From positions 1 through 64,000 of the IMG/VR virus record IMGVR_UViG_3300025929_000003: a stretch of DNA of 64,000 bases; one strand, written 5' to 3'. The notes under the pieces were generated by a model. The model had not been told where the DNA came from. It ran no database searches and saw nothing but the letters and a program-made list of their open reading frames with translations. Numbering within the stretch: position 1 is the first letter of the stretch; each line of letters opens with the position of its first letter. Positions 32,785-40,808 of this stretch are shown here, one piece after another. The stretch is from a virus. A program made the position numbers and the translations under genes.

Positions 32785-32969
32785 AATGGGGCAGCGGAGT
32801 GGTGACGCTTAGTATGTTAGACGAGGCAATCAAGTCCTTACGAGAGAGTTATTTTACTTATTATATTGTAACGAAACCCACTGGCAGCATAGGCAATCAG
32901 ACTGTTAAGACTTGACGACTACCGTATAAGTAAAAAAATATGTTGTGGGTTCGAATCCCACCCCCATTA
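32785..32969 (+). ncRNA. tRNA-like RNA with a large internal insertion
   Basis: Acceptor AATGGGG (32785-32791) pairs perfectly with CCCCATT (32962-32968), then A at 32969. D arm AGCG (32793-32796) / CGCT (32806-32809) has a 9-nt loop GAGTGGTGA. T arm GTGGG-TTCGAAT-CCCAC (32945-32961) is canonical. But 135 nt separate D and T arms and no 5+7+5 anticodon arm appears next to the D arm. The insert holds two interlocked helices: TCAAGTCCTTA (32830 region) with TAAGACTTGA (32906 region), and TTTTACTTATTATA (32852 region) with TATAAGTAAAA (32925-32935). It could be an intron-bearing or degenerate tRNA, or a new tRNA-mimic RNA. Confidence 0.65.
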
Positions 32970-33004
32970 CTAACAAAATAAAAAACACTTAATATAAACT
33001 AATC

Positions 33005-33991
33005 ATGCCAATCATTCGTAAACACGAAACTTTACCCGCACAACCCGTAATCGTACTTATCTACGGACAACCAGGCACAAGCAAAACCAGCTTGTCCAAT
33101 ACCTGCAAAAACGCACTTAACTGTGATTTTGATTACGGTTTTAAACGTTCCTTCGGGGTAGTAGACAGCTTTCAACCCACAGGATGGGGAGAGATTATTC
33201 AGGAACTAAACTTAGGCGCTTTCGATGAGTTTGATACCATCGTTATTGATACTGCAAAAGGCGCTCTTGATGACTTCCTTATGCTTCATGTACAGCAACA
33301 AGACTATAAACTTAAAACTAACAAACTTAAAATGTTCGGGGCTATTGGCGAGGAGTTCAAGTCATTTGTTAGCACCTTGCGTTTAAAGAAAAAGGACATC
33401 TTCATTATTGCCCACGATAAAACAGAGGAGGACGGCGACATTAAAAAGCGTATACCCGATGTTACCGGACAAAGCAACGCCTTATTGCTTAGGATAGCCG
33501 ACCAAGTTGGTTACCTCTCTATGCGCAACGGTCAGCGTGTGTTATCATTTAACCCAAGCGACACCACCGTTGGTAAGAACGTGGCTAACCTGCCTGATTT
33601 GGTTTTGCCAAGTCATACTGATGCTGCGTGGGACGGTTTCGCAGATCGTGAGATTATCCAAAAGGTAAAGGATGCTTTAAGCGCCCACTCTGAGGAACAA
33701 AAGGCATCTATTGAACTGATTGCTAACTACCGCACCAACATTGATAACGTCGCCCTCACAGACACCGCTTTAAAGGCGCTGATGGAAACGTGGAAGGACG
33801 AACCTGAATATATCCGCCTGCAACTGCGTTCGTACTTTGGGGCGCACCTAAAGGCTAATGGGTGGAAATACTACGCTGATAAGACAGCGTTTGCGCCGAT
33901 AGCGGCAATTGAACCGCCTGTGGTTGCGGAAACCCCACCTGTTGAGGCAGAGAAAGAACCCGATTTGTTTGAAGCTAAGGAAGGAGAGTAA
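33005..33991 (+). CDS. Sak4-like RecA-fold recombinase ATPase
   Basis: 328 residues. Walker A GQPGTSKTS (21-29), Walker B DTIVIDTA (about 79-86), and IFIIAHDKTEEDG with a sensor His (about 133-145). This is the Sak4/AAA_24 pattern of phage single-strand annealing ATPases. The C-terminal ~100 residues are helical with an acidic Pro/Glu-rich tail. It sits with an HNH endonuclease and a PD-(D/E)XK exonuclease; Sak4 and an exonuclease normally form one recombination pair that anneals resected ends. Confidence 0.82.
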   Translation: MPIIRKHETLPAQPVIVLIYGQPGTSKTSLSNTCKNALNCDFDYGFKRSFGVVDSFQPTGWGEIIQELNLGAFDEFDTIVIDTAKGALDDFLMLHVQQQDYKLKTNKLKMFGAIGEEFKSFVSTLRLKKKDIFIIAHDKTEEDGDIKKRIPDVTGQSNALLLRIADQVGYLSMRNGQRVLSFNPSDTTVGKNVANLPDLVLPSHTDAAWDGFADREIIQKVKDALSAHSEEQKASIELIANYRTNIDNVALTDTALKALMETWKDEPEYIRLQLRSYFGAHLKANGWKYYADKTAFAPIAAIEPPVVAETPPVEAEKEPDLFEAKEGE

Positions 33992-33994
33992 GCC

Positions 33995-34546
33995 ATGGAG
34001 GAGATATGGAAAGATGTGCCCGGATTTGAAGGATTGTATCAGGCATCCAGTTTTGGACAAGTAAAGAGCATCGACAGAATAGAGTTCAGGAAAAACAATT
34101 CAGAAATAGCCACCGCCCATAGTATTAAAGCGGTTGTGCTTAAGCAAAAAATAACGAACACGGGATATGCGACAATAGTCTTAAGTAGGTCGGGTAAACC
34201 AAAATACATTTCTGTGCATAGGGTTATTGCCCTAACATTCGTTTCTAACCCTGAAAACAAGCCACAGGTCAACCATATCGATGGCAACAAACTAAATAAC
34301 TGCATTGGAAATTTGGAATGGTGTACACCCAAAGAAAACATTAATCATTCATGGAGAATTGGGCTATCAAAAAGTGCACATGGTGAAAAGAACCATAGGG
34401 CAAAGATTACCGATGTACAGGCGACCGAAATAAGACAAAAGTATTTCGCAGGGGTAAAGCCCTGTATAATATTAGCCGAGTACAATATTTCAAGGTCAAG
34501 GCTCCACGAACTAAAAACAAGGAAAGTATTTAAGCATGTGCCATGA
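33995..34546 (+). CDS. NUMOD4/HNH homing-type endonuclease
   Basis: 183 residues. N-terminal NUMOD4 (IWKDVPGFEGLYQASSFGQV, about 4-23), HNH core [15 protein letters not shown] and NLEWCTPKEN (about 88-112), and a C-terminal HTH (about 135-175). It overlaps the exonuclease ATG by 4 nt and starts 3 nt after the Sak4 stop, so it is inserted between two genes that work together. Shares its core with 20050 and 46983. Confidence 0.9.
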   Translation: MEEIWKDVPGFEGLYQASSFGQVKSIDRIEFRKNNSEIATAHSIKAVVLKQKITNTGYATIVLSRSGKPKYISVHRVIALTFVSNPENKPQVNHIDGNKLNNCIGNLEWCTPKENINHSWRIGLSKSAHGEKNHRAKITDVQATEIRQKYFAGVKPCIILAEYNISRSRLHELKTRKVFKHVP

Positions 34547-35274
34547 AGCCAGTATACACCATAAGAACTACATCTGTAGAGGCTTACAGGTATTGGGCGC
34601 ACGAACAGTCCGAAAGTAACGAATCTTGGAACACTGAGGATAAGCTAATTGAAACCATAAAAGGAATTTACTTAGCAAATGTTAAAGCTAACTTTGGCGA
34701 ATTTGGACACCTCATCATCGAGAAACCCAAAGAAAACAGGGCTTACCTGAGCAACGGCGAGTATGGCTTTAAGTGGAAAGGATTTGAGTTAACCCAAGCG
34801 CAGGCAGTACCGCTTATCCACCACGCCGCAGACCACCCTTTATGGAGTAGGGAGATACCGCTGGCTAAGGTCTACGAATTGCCTAACTGCAAGCTGATAC
34901 TCACCGGTACCTGTGATGCGATTGAGGGGATAGAGTGCCGAGATACGAAACTGAAATTCAGCAGCTTCGATGTGAGTGACTTTTTGGTTAGCTTCCAATG
35001 GCGGGCATACCTTGACATGCTGGGTCTGAAAACCTTTCACTACGATTTTTTCCGTGTATTCAACTTTCAAGTCAAACAGGACTGTTTAAAGGCACGTATT
35101 GAACCGTGTGAAAGTATGACCTGCTATTGGTACGAAGAAATGAACAGGGATGTTGTTTCGATGCTGACCGAGTTTGTTGAGTACTGCCAATATCGCCAAT
35201 TAACCGATTACCTTAAGATAGACGCCGCCAAGCAAAAGCGCATACGGGCTGCGGGATTAAAAATACAATTATGA
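34543..35274 (+). CDS. PD-(D/E)XK exonuclease (recombination)
   Basis: 243 residues. The motif cluster GTCDAIEGIECRDTKLKFSS (about 122-141) gives the Asp and D-x-K of a PD-(D/E)XK nuclease, followed by DFLVSFQWRAYLDMLG with the QxxxY helix typical of RecB/lambda-Exo-like phage exonucleases. It would resect DNA ends for the Sak4-like annealing partner two genes upstream. Confidence 0.75.
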   Translation: MKPVYTIRTTSVEAYRYWAHEQSESNESWNTEDKLIETIKGIYLANVKANFGEFGHLIIEKPKENRAYLSNGEYGFKWKGFELTQAQAVPLIHHAADHPLWSREIPLAKVYELPNCKLILTGTCDAIEGIECRDTKLKFSSFDVSDFLVSFQWRAYLDMLGLKTFHYDFFRVFNFQVKQDCLKARIEPCESMTCYWYEEMNRDVVSMLTEFVEYCQYRQLTDYLKIDAAKQKRIRAAGLKIQL

Positions 35275-35519
35275 AAAAGCCATACGCAAAAATATACTAT
35301 AACAACTGTAGCGTGGACTATGATTATACAATAGTTCCACTTCCCGATATCCCTGATTATATCGAGGTATTTAAACAGGACAATGAAGATGTAGATGAAG
35401 CCGGATTTAATGACTGGCAAACCAAAGGATATCTGCCGTCAATTACAATATCATTAGTAATGATGACCGATGCTGAATTCACAGAATGGTTTGTCACCAA
35501 TGTAGAAAATCACGCTTAA
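35271..35519 (+). CDS. Hypothetical protein, 82 aa
   Basis: Acidic alpha/beta protein (DIPDYIEVFKQDNEDVDEAG). ATGA overlap with the exonuclease stop couples it to the recombination pair. Unknown. Confidence 0.6.
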   Translation: MKKPYAKIYYNNCSVDYDYTIVPLPDIPDYIEVFKQDNEDVDEAGFNDWQTKGYLPSITISLVMMTDAEFTEWFVTNVENHA

Positions 35520-35529
35520 CTAACCAGCC

Positions 35530-36594
35530 ATGATTACCACCGACAAAATAAAGATAGGCGATAACGTATATTACTACGACAACAAAGCCAATATAATCGA
35601 GACAACTTGCGAAAGTGAAGTGATGAACTTTAAGGGTGAACCATCTGTTCACGTACTATCACAGAAAACGCCTGTGCCACTAATGTATCTGTACGCAGAG
35701 AAGCCGATAAACGTACAACCAAAGGGGCACGTCCTTGTAACGGGAAACCCTATCAATCAAATTGAGGTCGCCCCCCCCACGGAAATCGTCTTTAAAGGCA
35801 AAATAGCGGGGGAATTGGAAGAAACCATTATTACCCCCGAACTCATTGACGAACGCTCAAAACCTTTGTTGGCACTAACCATTAAAGGCTTGCACGATAC
35901 CGAAGGTGCTGAGGCTATGAAAGCGGCAGTGCTTAAAGCGGTTCGCCTCAGAACAAGTGTAGAGAAGTTGGAAGAACCCATCCTGAAAAGCATTACCGCA
36001 CAGGCAAAGAAAGCCAAGGAAGCCGTTACATCGGTTTCCAAGCCTATCTACGATAAGTGCCTTGAAGTGCAGAACGCCTTACAAGCTAAACTTGACGCTT
36101 GGCAATTACAGGTGAACCAGGCTAAGGCGAAAGAAGATGCCGCCCTGAAAGAGAGAACCGAAGCGCGTGAAGCCAAAATGTTCAGCCTTGGCATGCTTTA
36201 TAACGGCGTTGCCTTTACCGGCTACGGCAAGACCATTACCAAGGAGAGTTTGTTTGCGTTGGAGCAAGACCGTTACGATGCTTTGATAGTAGAACTTACA
36301 GGGCTGAAAGAGGAGGCTGATTTATTGCCACCTACGGAAGCGCCTGTTGCCTCTGCATTTCTTGGCACACCAATGTATCACTCAGCGCCCACAACGGCTT
36401 TAAACGGCTCGGTTGGGGCTAACACAGCCACCAAGCGCACCACTAAGTTTGGCGGTCAGGAAATTGTGTACCTTAAACTCACCTCTTTGGGTAGTATCAT
36501 TATTACCAAGGGGCAAGTGCCAGCGGATACCGAAGCCGAAGTTCTTAACGACAGGATACTCCTTTCGTCTTATTATCTTCACCTAACTAAATAA
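35530..36594 (+). CDS. DUF1351-like coiled-coil protein, 354 aa
   Basis: The N-terminal ~90 residues are beta-rich. The centre (about 120-225) is a long Ala/Lys/Glu-rich coiled coil, VEKLEEPILKSITAQAKKAK onward, resembling DUF1351-type phage proteins often encoded next to single-strand annealing systems. The C-terminus (about 240-354) is Pro/Ala-rich then beta. It is associated with the recombination cluster by position; the family call is tentative. Confidence 0.6.
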   Translation: MITTDKIKIGDNVYYYDNKANIIETTCESEVMNFKGEPSVHVLSQKTPVPLMYLYAEKPINVQPKGHVLVTGNPINQIEVAPPTEIVFKGKIAGELEETIITPELIDERSKPLLALTIKGLHDTEGAEAMKAAVLKAVRLRTSVEKLEEPILKSITAQAKKAKEAVTSVSKPIYDKCLEVQNALQAKLDAWQLQVNQAKAKEDAALKERTEAREAKMFSLGMLYNGVAFTGYGKTITKESLFALEQDRYDALIVELTGLKEEADLLPPTEAPVASAFLGTPMYHSAPTTALNGSVGANTATKRTTKFGGQEIVYLKLTSLGSIIITKGQVPADTEAEVLNDRILLSSYYLHLTK

Positions 36595-36601
36595 CTCACA
36601 A

Positions 36602-37021
36602 ATGAAAAATCAAGAATTATTCGATAAGACAATAACAGTTTTAGTAAAAGCATATCAAAAAAACACCCTACGGCATCAACTGTGTTGGGCTTGTGCTGTT
36701 GGTAACATTGTTGCCGCTGCTAACGGTTCGCCACTAAACAATGTAATGGATTCCTTTGATTGGGAGGATTACTACCACACCCTTCATGCCGCAACTCAAA
36801 ATATTGCCAGCTTTAAAGCAACCGAAGCGGGGTTTAAACAAATAGAAAAAACGGGATATACACCCATTCAACTTTTGGCTATAGAAAAAGCCTTTGAAAG
36901 AGAAAAAAACGATATAGATGGGTTTAACGGCTTGATGGCGGTTGTAGATTGCCTAATGGAAATTCACGAAGCCACCACCGAACAAGCCGAATCGGCAAAA
37001 TCACTATTCGTTAAAGTCTAA
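36602..37021 (+). CDS. Hypothetical helical protein, 139 aa
   Basis: All-helical sequence with a conserved-looking CWACAVGNIVAAANG segment (about 29-43) and acidic centre. No domain named. Stop lies 4 nt before the XRE regulator. Confidence 0.6.
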   Translation: MKNQELFDKTITVLVKAYQKNTLRHQLCWACAVGNIVAAANGSPLNNVMDSFDWEDYYHTLHAATQNIASFKATEAGFKQIEKTGYTPIQLLAIEKAFEREKNDIDGFNGLMAVVDCLMEIHEATTEQAESAKSLFVKV

Positions 37022-37025
37022 CATT

Positions 37026-37361
37026 ATGGATAAAGAAACAATCATAGCCGCACTGCTAAAACTGCGTGGCGACAAACCCCAGCAGGAGATAGCCGATAGC
37101 ATGGGCATCAGCAAGTCCACCTACTGCCGTATGGAGTTGGGTAGCCACATCAAACTGGAACACATCTTTAAGCTGGCGAAAGCCTATGCCGTGAACCCTG
37201 AGTATATCTTGGCTTTGATGAGTGGCAGGCAGGACGTTATTGTCACACCGTCCATTAAGGAACGCATGGAGAAACAGCAGGACACCATCAACCAACAAAA
37301 GGACGAGATAATCAAATTGCAAAGCCAGCTGCTGGCCGCGCGGAGAGGGGAGGACTGGTAG
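37026..37361 (+). CDS. XRE-family HTH protein with coiled coil, 111 aa
   Basis: Residues ~17-60 form a Cro/CI-type HTH: PQQEIADSMGISKSTYCRME then helices to the Leu/Tyr-rich end. The C-terminal ~40 residues (MEKQQDTINQQKDEIIKLQ) are coiled coil. It may repress a phage transcript or act on host genes. Its TAG overlaps the next GTG. Confidence 0.8.
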   Translation: MDKETIIAALLKLRGDKPQQEIADSMGISKSTYCRMELGSHIKLEHIFKLAKAYAVNPEYILALMSGRQDVIVTPSIKERMEKQQDTINQQKDEIIKLQSQLLAARRGEDW

Positions 37362-37771
37362 TGGAAATTAAACACATTGTGCCCTATTTGCCTTATGAAC
37401 TAAAAGTAATTCACGAGGAAGCACCTACCCCATTAACGGTGTATGGCATCAGTATATACGATAACAAAATGGTAAACATTGCTGGTAATAGCACTCTGAG
37501 TATCGAGCGATGTAAGCCGTTGTTATTACCCATATCCGAATTAGGGCGCCAAGCCCCTAAGACTGTAGTAGGACGCAGATTGGTAGACGAGATTAATAAA
37601 AATTGCATGTACAGCCTTGATAGGTATGGTGACTTCTATGATTTACCAGAAGCCATGAGTGTTGATGATGTATGGGAAACCTATGAGGGGTTATTCAAGT
37701 ATCACTTCGACGTATTCGGACTTATCGACCAAGGACTGGCATTAAACAAACTGGATTATGAGCAAACCTAA
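37361..37771 (+). CDS. Hypothetical protein, 136 aa, GTG start
   Basis: GTG start follows a strong SD-like GAGGGGAGG, unusual in this A-rich-leader genome. Alpha/beta N-terminus (EIKHIVPYLPYELKVIHEEA), helical C-terminus with FDVFGLIDQGLALN. Resembles small phage proteins of unknown role. Confidence 0.65.
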   Translation: MEIKHIVPYLPYELKVIHEEAPTPLTVYGISIYDNKMVNIAGNSTLSIERCKPLLLPISELGRQAPKTVVGRRLVDEINKNCMYSLDRYGDFYDLPEAMSVDDVWETYEGLFKYHFDVFGLIDQGLALNKLDYEQT

Positions 37772-38054
37772 AACACTAAACTCCTTCGCCGACCTCGGCA
37801 AAGCCGTGGAGGTAGAGCCGAGGTATCTGCGGTTTGAGTTGGTTGGCAAAAGCCAAAGCGGACTAACCGACCAATACATGGTTTACGAGAAGAAAGGTGT
37901 CGGACAATTGGCTGCCGTACAATTCAGTGGTAATTTCAGACAATACGCCTACTTCTCTTTACCCGGTGTGGAGTGGACGGCAGATGCCTTACAAGAACTG
38001 GTTGTTTTTATCAACCGAATTAATCAACAGCATATTAATAAAAATAAAAAGTAA
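37758..38054 (+). CDS. Hypothetical protein, 98 aa
   Basis: N-terminal helix then strands (VGQLAAVQFSGNFRQYAYF) and a Lys/Asn-rich helical end. Overlaps both neighbours (14 nt and TAATG). Unknown. Confidence 0.6.
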   Translation: MSKPKTLNSFADLGKAVEVEPRYLRFELVGKSQSGLTDQYMVYEKKGVGQLAAVQFSGNFRQYAYFSLPGVEWTADALQELVVFINRINQQHINKNKK

Positions 38055-38461
38055 TGCTAAAAACAGAAGATATTTCCCAACTAAAAATGGTTAAACTTAA
38101 AACCATTGAAGAAAACTTAGCCCACGTTTTTTCTGTTGATGATTTTAATACAGGCAAAAAGTGTTGCGGCGAACCTATCTATAAAGGGATAGATACAGAC
38201 CCGTGGGTCGGAGTTAAATACTGTATTAATTGTCATAGGATAACCACAATTTATTTTCAGGATAGAATGGGTGGTATATATCAAGACCCCGCTGAAATAT
38301 GGGAAAATCCAACACCTGAGAATCCATTTATAGATTTCAGCCAAATCCACCAATACGCAGACTTTTTAGCAGAACATGCAAAAGATAAGTGTTATGCCCC
38401 GTGGTGGGGTGACATTAACAAATTTAAACAGTGGGTTCGGGATAAAAATAAAAAGCCATGA
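38054..38461 (+). CDS. Hypothetical protein with Cys/His cluster, 135 aa
   Basis: CCGEPIYKG and YCINCHRI (about 36-64) form a possible zinc ribbon; the C-terminal region is aromatic/acidic. Overlaps neighbours by 1 and 4 nt. Confidence 0.6.
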   Translation: MLKTEDISQLKMVKLKTIEENLAHVFSVDDFNTGKKCCGEPIYKGIDTDPWVGVKYCINCHRITTIYFQDRMGGIYQDPAEIWENPTPENPFIDFSQIHQYADFLAEHAKDKCYAPWWGDINKFKQWVRDKNKKP

Positions 38462-38685
38462 AATACCCAAAGCTATTCACGAACGATGCCATAACTATTA
38501 ACGGCTACGCCTATTTGGTGTGTACTGGCATTAACCCTGAGAAAAGGGCATTAGTTAAATCGCCTGAATATAACCGCATGGTGTACAATATTCACCTGCG
38601 GTCGGTAAAGTATGACCCCAACAGTCACCAACCCGACTATTACTGTAAAAATACTGAACTTCCCCCCTACGAGATAGTGAAATAA
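38458..38685 (+). CDS. Hypothetical protein, 75 aa
   Basis: Short alpha/beta protein (FTNDAITINGYAYLVCTGIN then basic). Last gene before RNA element B; its stop is 5 nt upstream of that element's promoter box. Confidence 0.6.
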   Translation: MKYPKLFTNDAITINGYAYLVCTGINPEKRALVKSPEYNRMVYNIHLRSVKYDPNSHQPDYYCKNTELPPYEIVK

Positions 38686-38700
38686 TTTCTATATTTACAC

Positions 38701-38826
38701 CGTTGAAAGTAGTCAGGGAAAGGCAACTCAAACGCGCATTTTTTCAATTTCGGTATACACAATAATTACCGCATTTCAGTTTAGACTTTTTGCCTTTCCC
38801 TGCAAGTCTACTGGATGCGGTTTTTT
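38701..38826 (+). ncRNA. RNA element B: paralogue of element A
   Basis: A -7-like TATATTTA precedes the conserved 5' end CACCGTTGAAAG. Helix 1 AGTAG (38708-38712) / CTACT (38808-38812). After a 2/6-nt internal loop comes helix 2 AGGGAAAGGCAA (38715-38726) / TTGCCTTTCCCT (38790-38801). The apical loop contains ACCGCAT (38768-38774), pairing with ATGCGGT (38815-38821) directly 3' of helix 1 and followed by six T. The stems are unrelated in sequence to element A, yet the architecture is the same. Confidence 0.75.
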
Positions 38827-39130
38827 ATTGTGCTGTTGTATGAATTGTACAGCATAGGGAAGCAGAAGCCCTAATCAAAAACAACCTATTGAAATACCGT
38901 CTGCATTAATTGCAAGCTGGCACTGTGTGTAAGGTTCACAACCAAGCGACTGCAAAATTTGATTGAGTGATTAATGCAACCAACGCCGAAAGGATGCCGT
39001 GCAGGAGCGGTTTGTATTGAAACATAGAGTGACCACTGTAATCATAACGGTCAAACCTTGGCTCTAAAGAGAGTTGCAGGAGAAGAACCTTTTATCACTT
39101 AGCTAAAAAAGCACTTTTATATTCATTGAT
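38827..39130 (+). other. Gene-free structured stretch after RNA element B
   Basis: No credible gene. Dyads include GCTGT-TGTA / TGTACAGC (about 38832-38853), AGGG / CCCT (about 38856-38872) and GCATTAAT / ATTAATGC enclosing 38904-38980. It may be the rest of a longer RNA or regulatory leader for the 129-residue gene. No promoter match was seen inside it. Confidence 0.45.
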
Positions 39131-39520
39131 ATGAGATTTATACCAACAACAGCAGAAGCAATTGGCGAAGAACCAGATTGGAGCGAATTATACCCTACCA
39201 AATGGTGGCTTGACACAGAAAGACCATTACCCGATGGCGACCCTCAAAAATACATTGCTGTTCAAACAGAGGGCGATAAAGACCCAAACAACTTTGTTAA
39301 GGTTGGAGATATGCGGGTTTTGTTCACAGACCAATGTGAGTACTATTTCGTTTGTAACCCCTGTTTTAATATTCACTACGACCAACAATGGAGTGGAAGC
39401 ACACGAGGTTCGTTAAATTGGCGCAAAGAGGCTATTGAAGAATGCGCTCAACATAGCAACCAAAAGGGTTGGTGTGAGTTCTGCGACCCTATTTTTGGAA
39501 ACGGAGGGTGGTATTTATGA
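39131..39520 (+). CDS. Hypothetical protein, 129 aa
   Basis: Trp/Cys-rich protein (PTKWWLDTERPLPDGD; later CEFCDP) with YYFVCNPCFN, two possible Cys pairs for zinc. ATGA overlap with the next gene. Unknown. Confidence 0.6.
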   Translation: MRFIPTTAEAIGEEPDWSELYPTKWWLDTERPLPDGDPQKYIAVQTEGDKDPNNFVKVGDMRVLFTDQCEYYFVCNPCFNIHYDQQWSGSTRGSLNWRKEAIEECAQHSNQKGWCEFCDPIFGNGGWYL

Positions 39521-39690
39521 TACCAAAAGATAAAACAACTGCATACGTCTTAGGCTATCAAAAAGGCTTAGATAATTCTAACACCAAAAATCCCTACACA
39601 AAAGGAGATAATGATTGGCAGGAATGGACTGATGGTTACAATGAAGGTTATTCAGAGTTTATTAAATGGGTTAATTTAATGTGTAATTAA
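39517..39690 (+). CDS. Hypothetical protein, 57 aa
   Basis: ATG 39517 overlaps the previous stop. Tyr/Trp/Asn-rich (YVLGYQKGLDNSNTKNPY, then EWTDGYNEGYSEFIKW). Unknown. Confidence 0.55.
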   Translation: MIPKDKTTAYVLGYQKGLDNSNTKNPYTKGDNDWQEWTDGYNEGYSEFIKWVNLMCN

Positions 39691-39702
39691 AAATTAATAA
39701 TT

Positions 39703-39891
39703 ATGGCACACACCTGTCCCACCTGCGGATATCTTTGTCACTGTGGCGGAGATATTGACGATATAGACTTTGGCGAATCATACACCTGCGTCTGTTGCGA
39801 CGAAGATGATGATGATTGGGATGACGACGACGAAGAAGACTACTACAATAGCAACCCAAACAACAGACGTTCAAGAGATGGATACGATTGA
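39703..39891 (+). CDS. Zinc-finger protein with acidic tail, 62 aa
   Basis: CPTCGYLCHCGG and CVCC supply zinc-ligand Cys; the C-terminal half is a run of Asp/Glu followed by a polar tail. Overlaps the next gene by 14 nt in another frame. Acidic tails of this kind can mimic DNA, but that is speculative here. Confidence 0.6.
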   Translation: MAHTCPTCGYLCHCGGDIDDIDFGESYTCVCCDEDDDDWDDDDEEDYYNSNPNNRRSRDGYD

Positions 39892-40234
39892 CCAACTAAC
39901 CGAAACGCAGCTTTACGACTTCAACGTGGCATACGGCTGCTTATTTAGCCTATCAACGGTGGTAGACTATTTGGACGCCATACAGCCCGTCATGGCTTCA
40001 CGTAAAGCCAACTACGCCGTCAACAAGGCAAAGACCGCCGAGGCGGCTTGCAAGGGCTTAGAAACGATATTAATGCGGGAACTGGTCAAGAAGATGAACC
40101 CCGACGAAAAGGCGGTAGCCTTGGCGGCGATTGAGGAGCAGAAACAAATCCTGTATGCGTTCTTTGTTCTGGATGTAGATGACCAGCGCCGTGTAAAAAC
40201 CCTAATTTCAAAACTTAACAGAGAACGATTATGA
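39878..40234 (+). CDS. Helical protein, 118 aa
   Basis: Start placed at ATG 39878, avoiding the overlapping acidic zinc-finger gene; the open frame extends further upstream. Helix-rich, with a central AANYAVNKAKTAEA-like basic region and a DVDDQRRVKTLISKL end. Unknown. ATGA overlap with the next gene. Confidence 0.6.
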   Translation: MDTIDQLTETQLYDFNVAYGCLFSLSTVVDYLDAIQPVMASRKANYAVNKAKTAEAACKGLETILMRELVKKMNPDEKAVALAAIEEQKQILYAFFVLDVDDQRRVKTLISKLNRERL

Positions 40235-40458
40235 GAAGAACAAGTTTATACCTTAAGGTTGAAGCACAACCGGGAGCAACCATAAGCGATACAATGGAAG
40301 ATGCCATACGTATAGCCGATATACTTGGCGTTACTGTAGAGTTTGACTTCAACAGTGTTAAGTGCTTAATCAATCCACACGCCGATGCGCAGATTGCCGA
40401 GGCACGGTGGAACGATGCTTTGAGTTCTAAAAGGGAACGTAAAATAATGTCAGCATGA
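40231..40458 (+). CDS. Hypothetical protein, 75 aa
   Basis: MRRTSLYLKVEAQPGATISD then an alpha/beta pattern (RIADILGVTVEFDFNSVKCL). Overlaps both neighbours by 4 nt. Unknown. Confidence 0.6.
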   Translation: MRRTSLYLKVEAQPGATISDTMEDAIRIADILGVTVEFDFNSVKCLINPHADAQIAEARWNDALSSKRERKIMSA

Positions 40459-40808
40459 GCGCCATAAGAGTTAAACTAATATCGGCGAAGCTACATACTG
40501 GCTTTATGCCGACTGTAACCAAGCCCGATAAGCGATATAAAAAAGGCTATCGGGTGATTAGCGAGGGATACACTAACTATCAGCTACGGCTAAGAACCAC
40601 CAACCCCAAAGGTCAACTGCGTGTCGGACAGACCGTACAAACCCCGTGGGGGCAATACAGGGTAATTATTAATAACTTCCTGTCGTTAGATGGCGAATCA
40701 GAAATGATACAGTGCTGCATGGTTGAGAAAGGGTGTGATTTTGAGTTTAACGCAGAGTTTGATATTCTGCCTTTAGTGTTTACTATTGGTGAAGGGAGTG
40801 TGAGATGA
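40455..40808 (+). CDS. Hypothetical beta-rich protein, 117 aa
   Basis: Basic, beta-rich: KGYRVISEGYTNYQLRLRTT, then GQLRVGQTVQTPWGQYRVI resembles a KOW/SH3 barrel. Overlaps both neighbours by 4 nt. Confidence 0.6.
   Translation: MSAIRVKLISAKLHTGFMPTVTKPDKRYKKGYRVISEGYTNYQLRLRTTNPKGQLRVGQTVQTPWGQYRVIINNFLSLDGESEMIQCCMVEKGCDFEFNAEFDILPLVFTIGEGSVR

Noticed and set aside
32785-32969. Group I intron in the tRNA-like element (AGGCAATC and AGACTTGACGACTACC resemble core elements)
   Set aside because: Only about 110-135 nt would be available, far below a working group I intron, and the expected P7' sequence is not in the right order.
32785-32969. tmRNA
   Set aside because: Too short, no tag reading frame and a real D stem is present.
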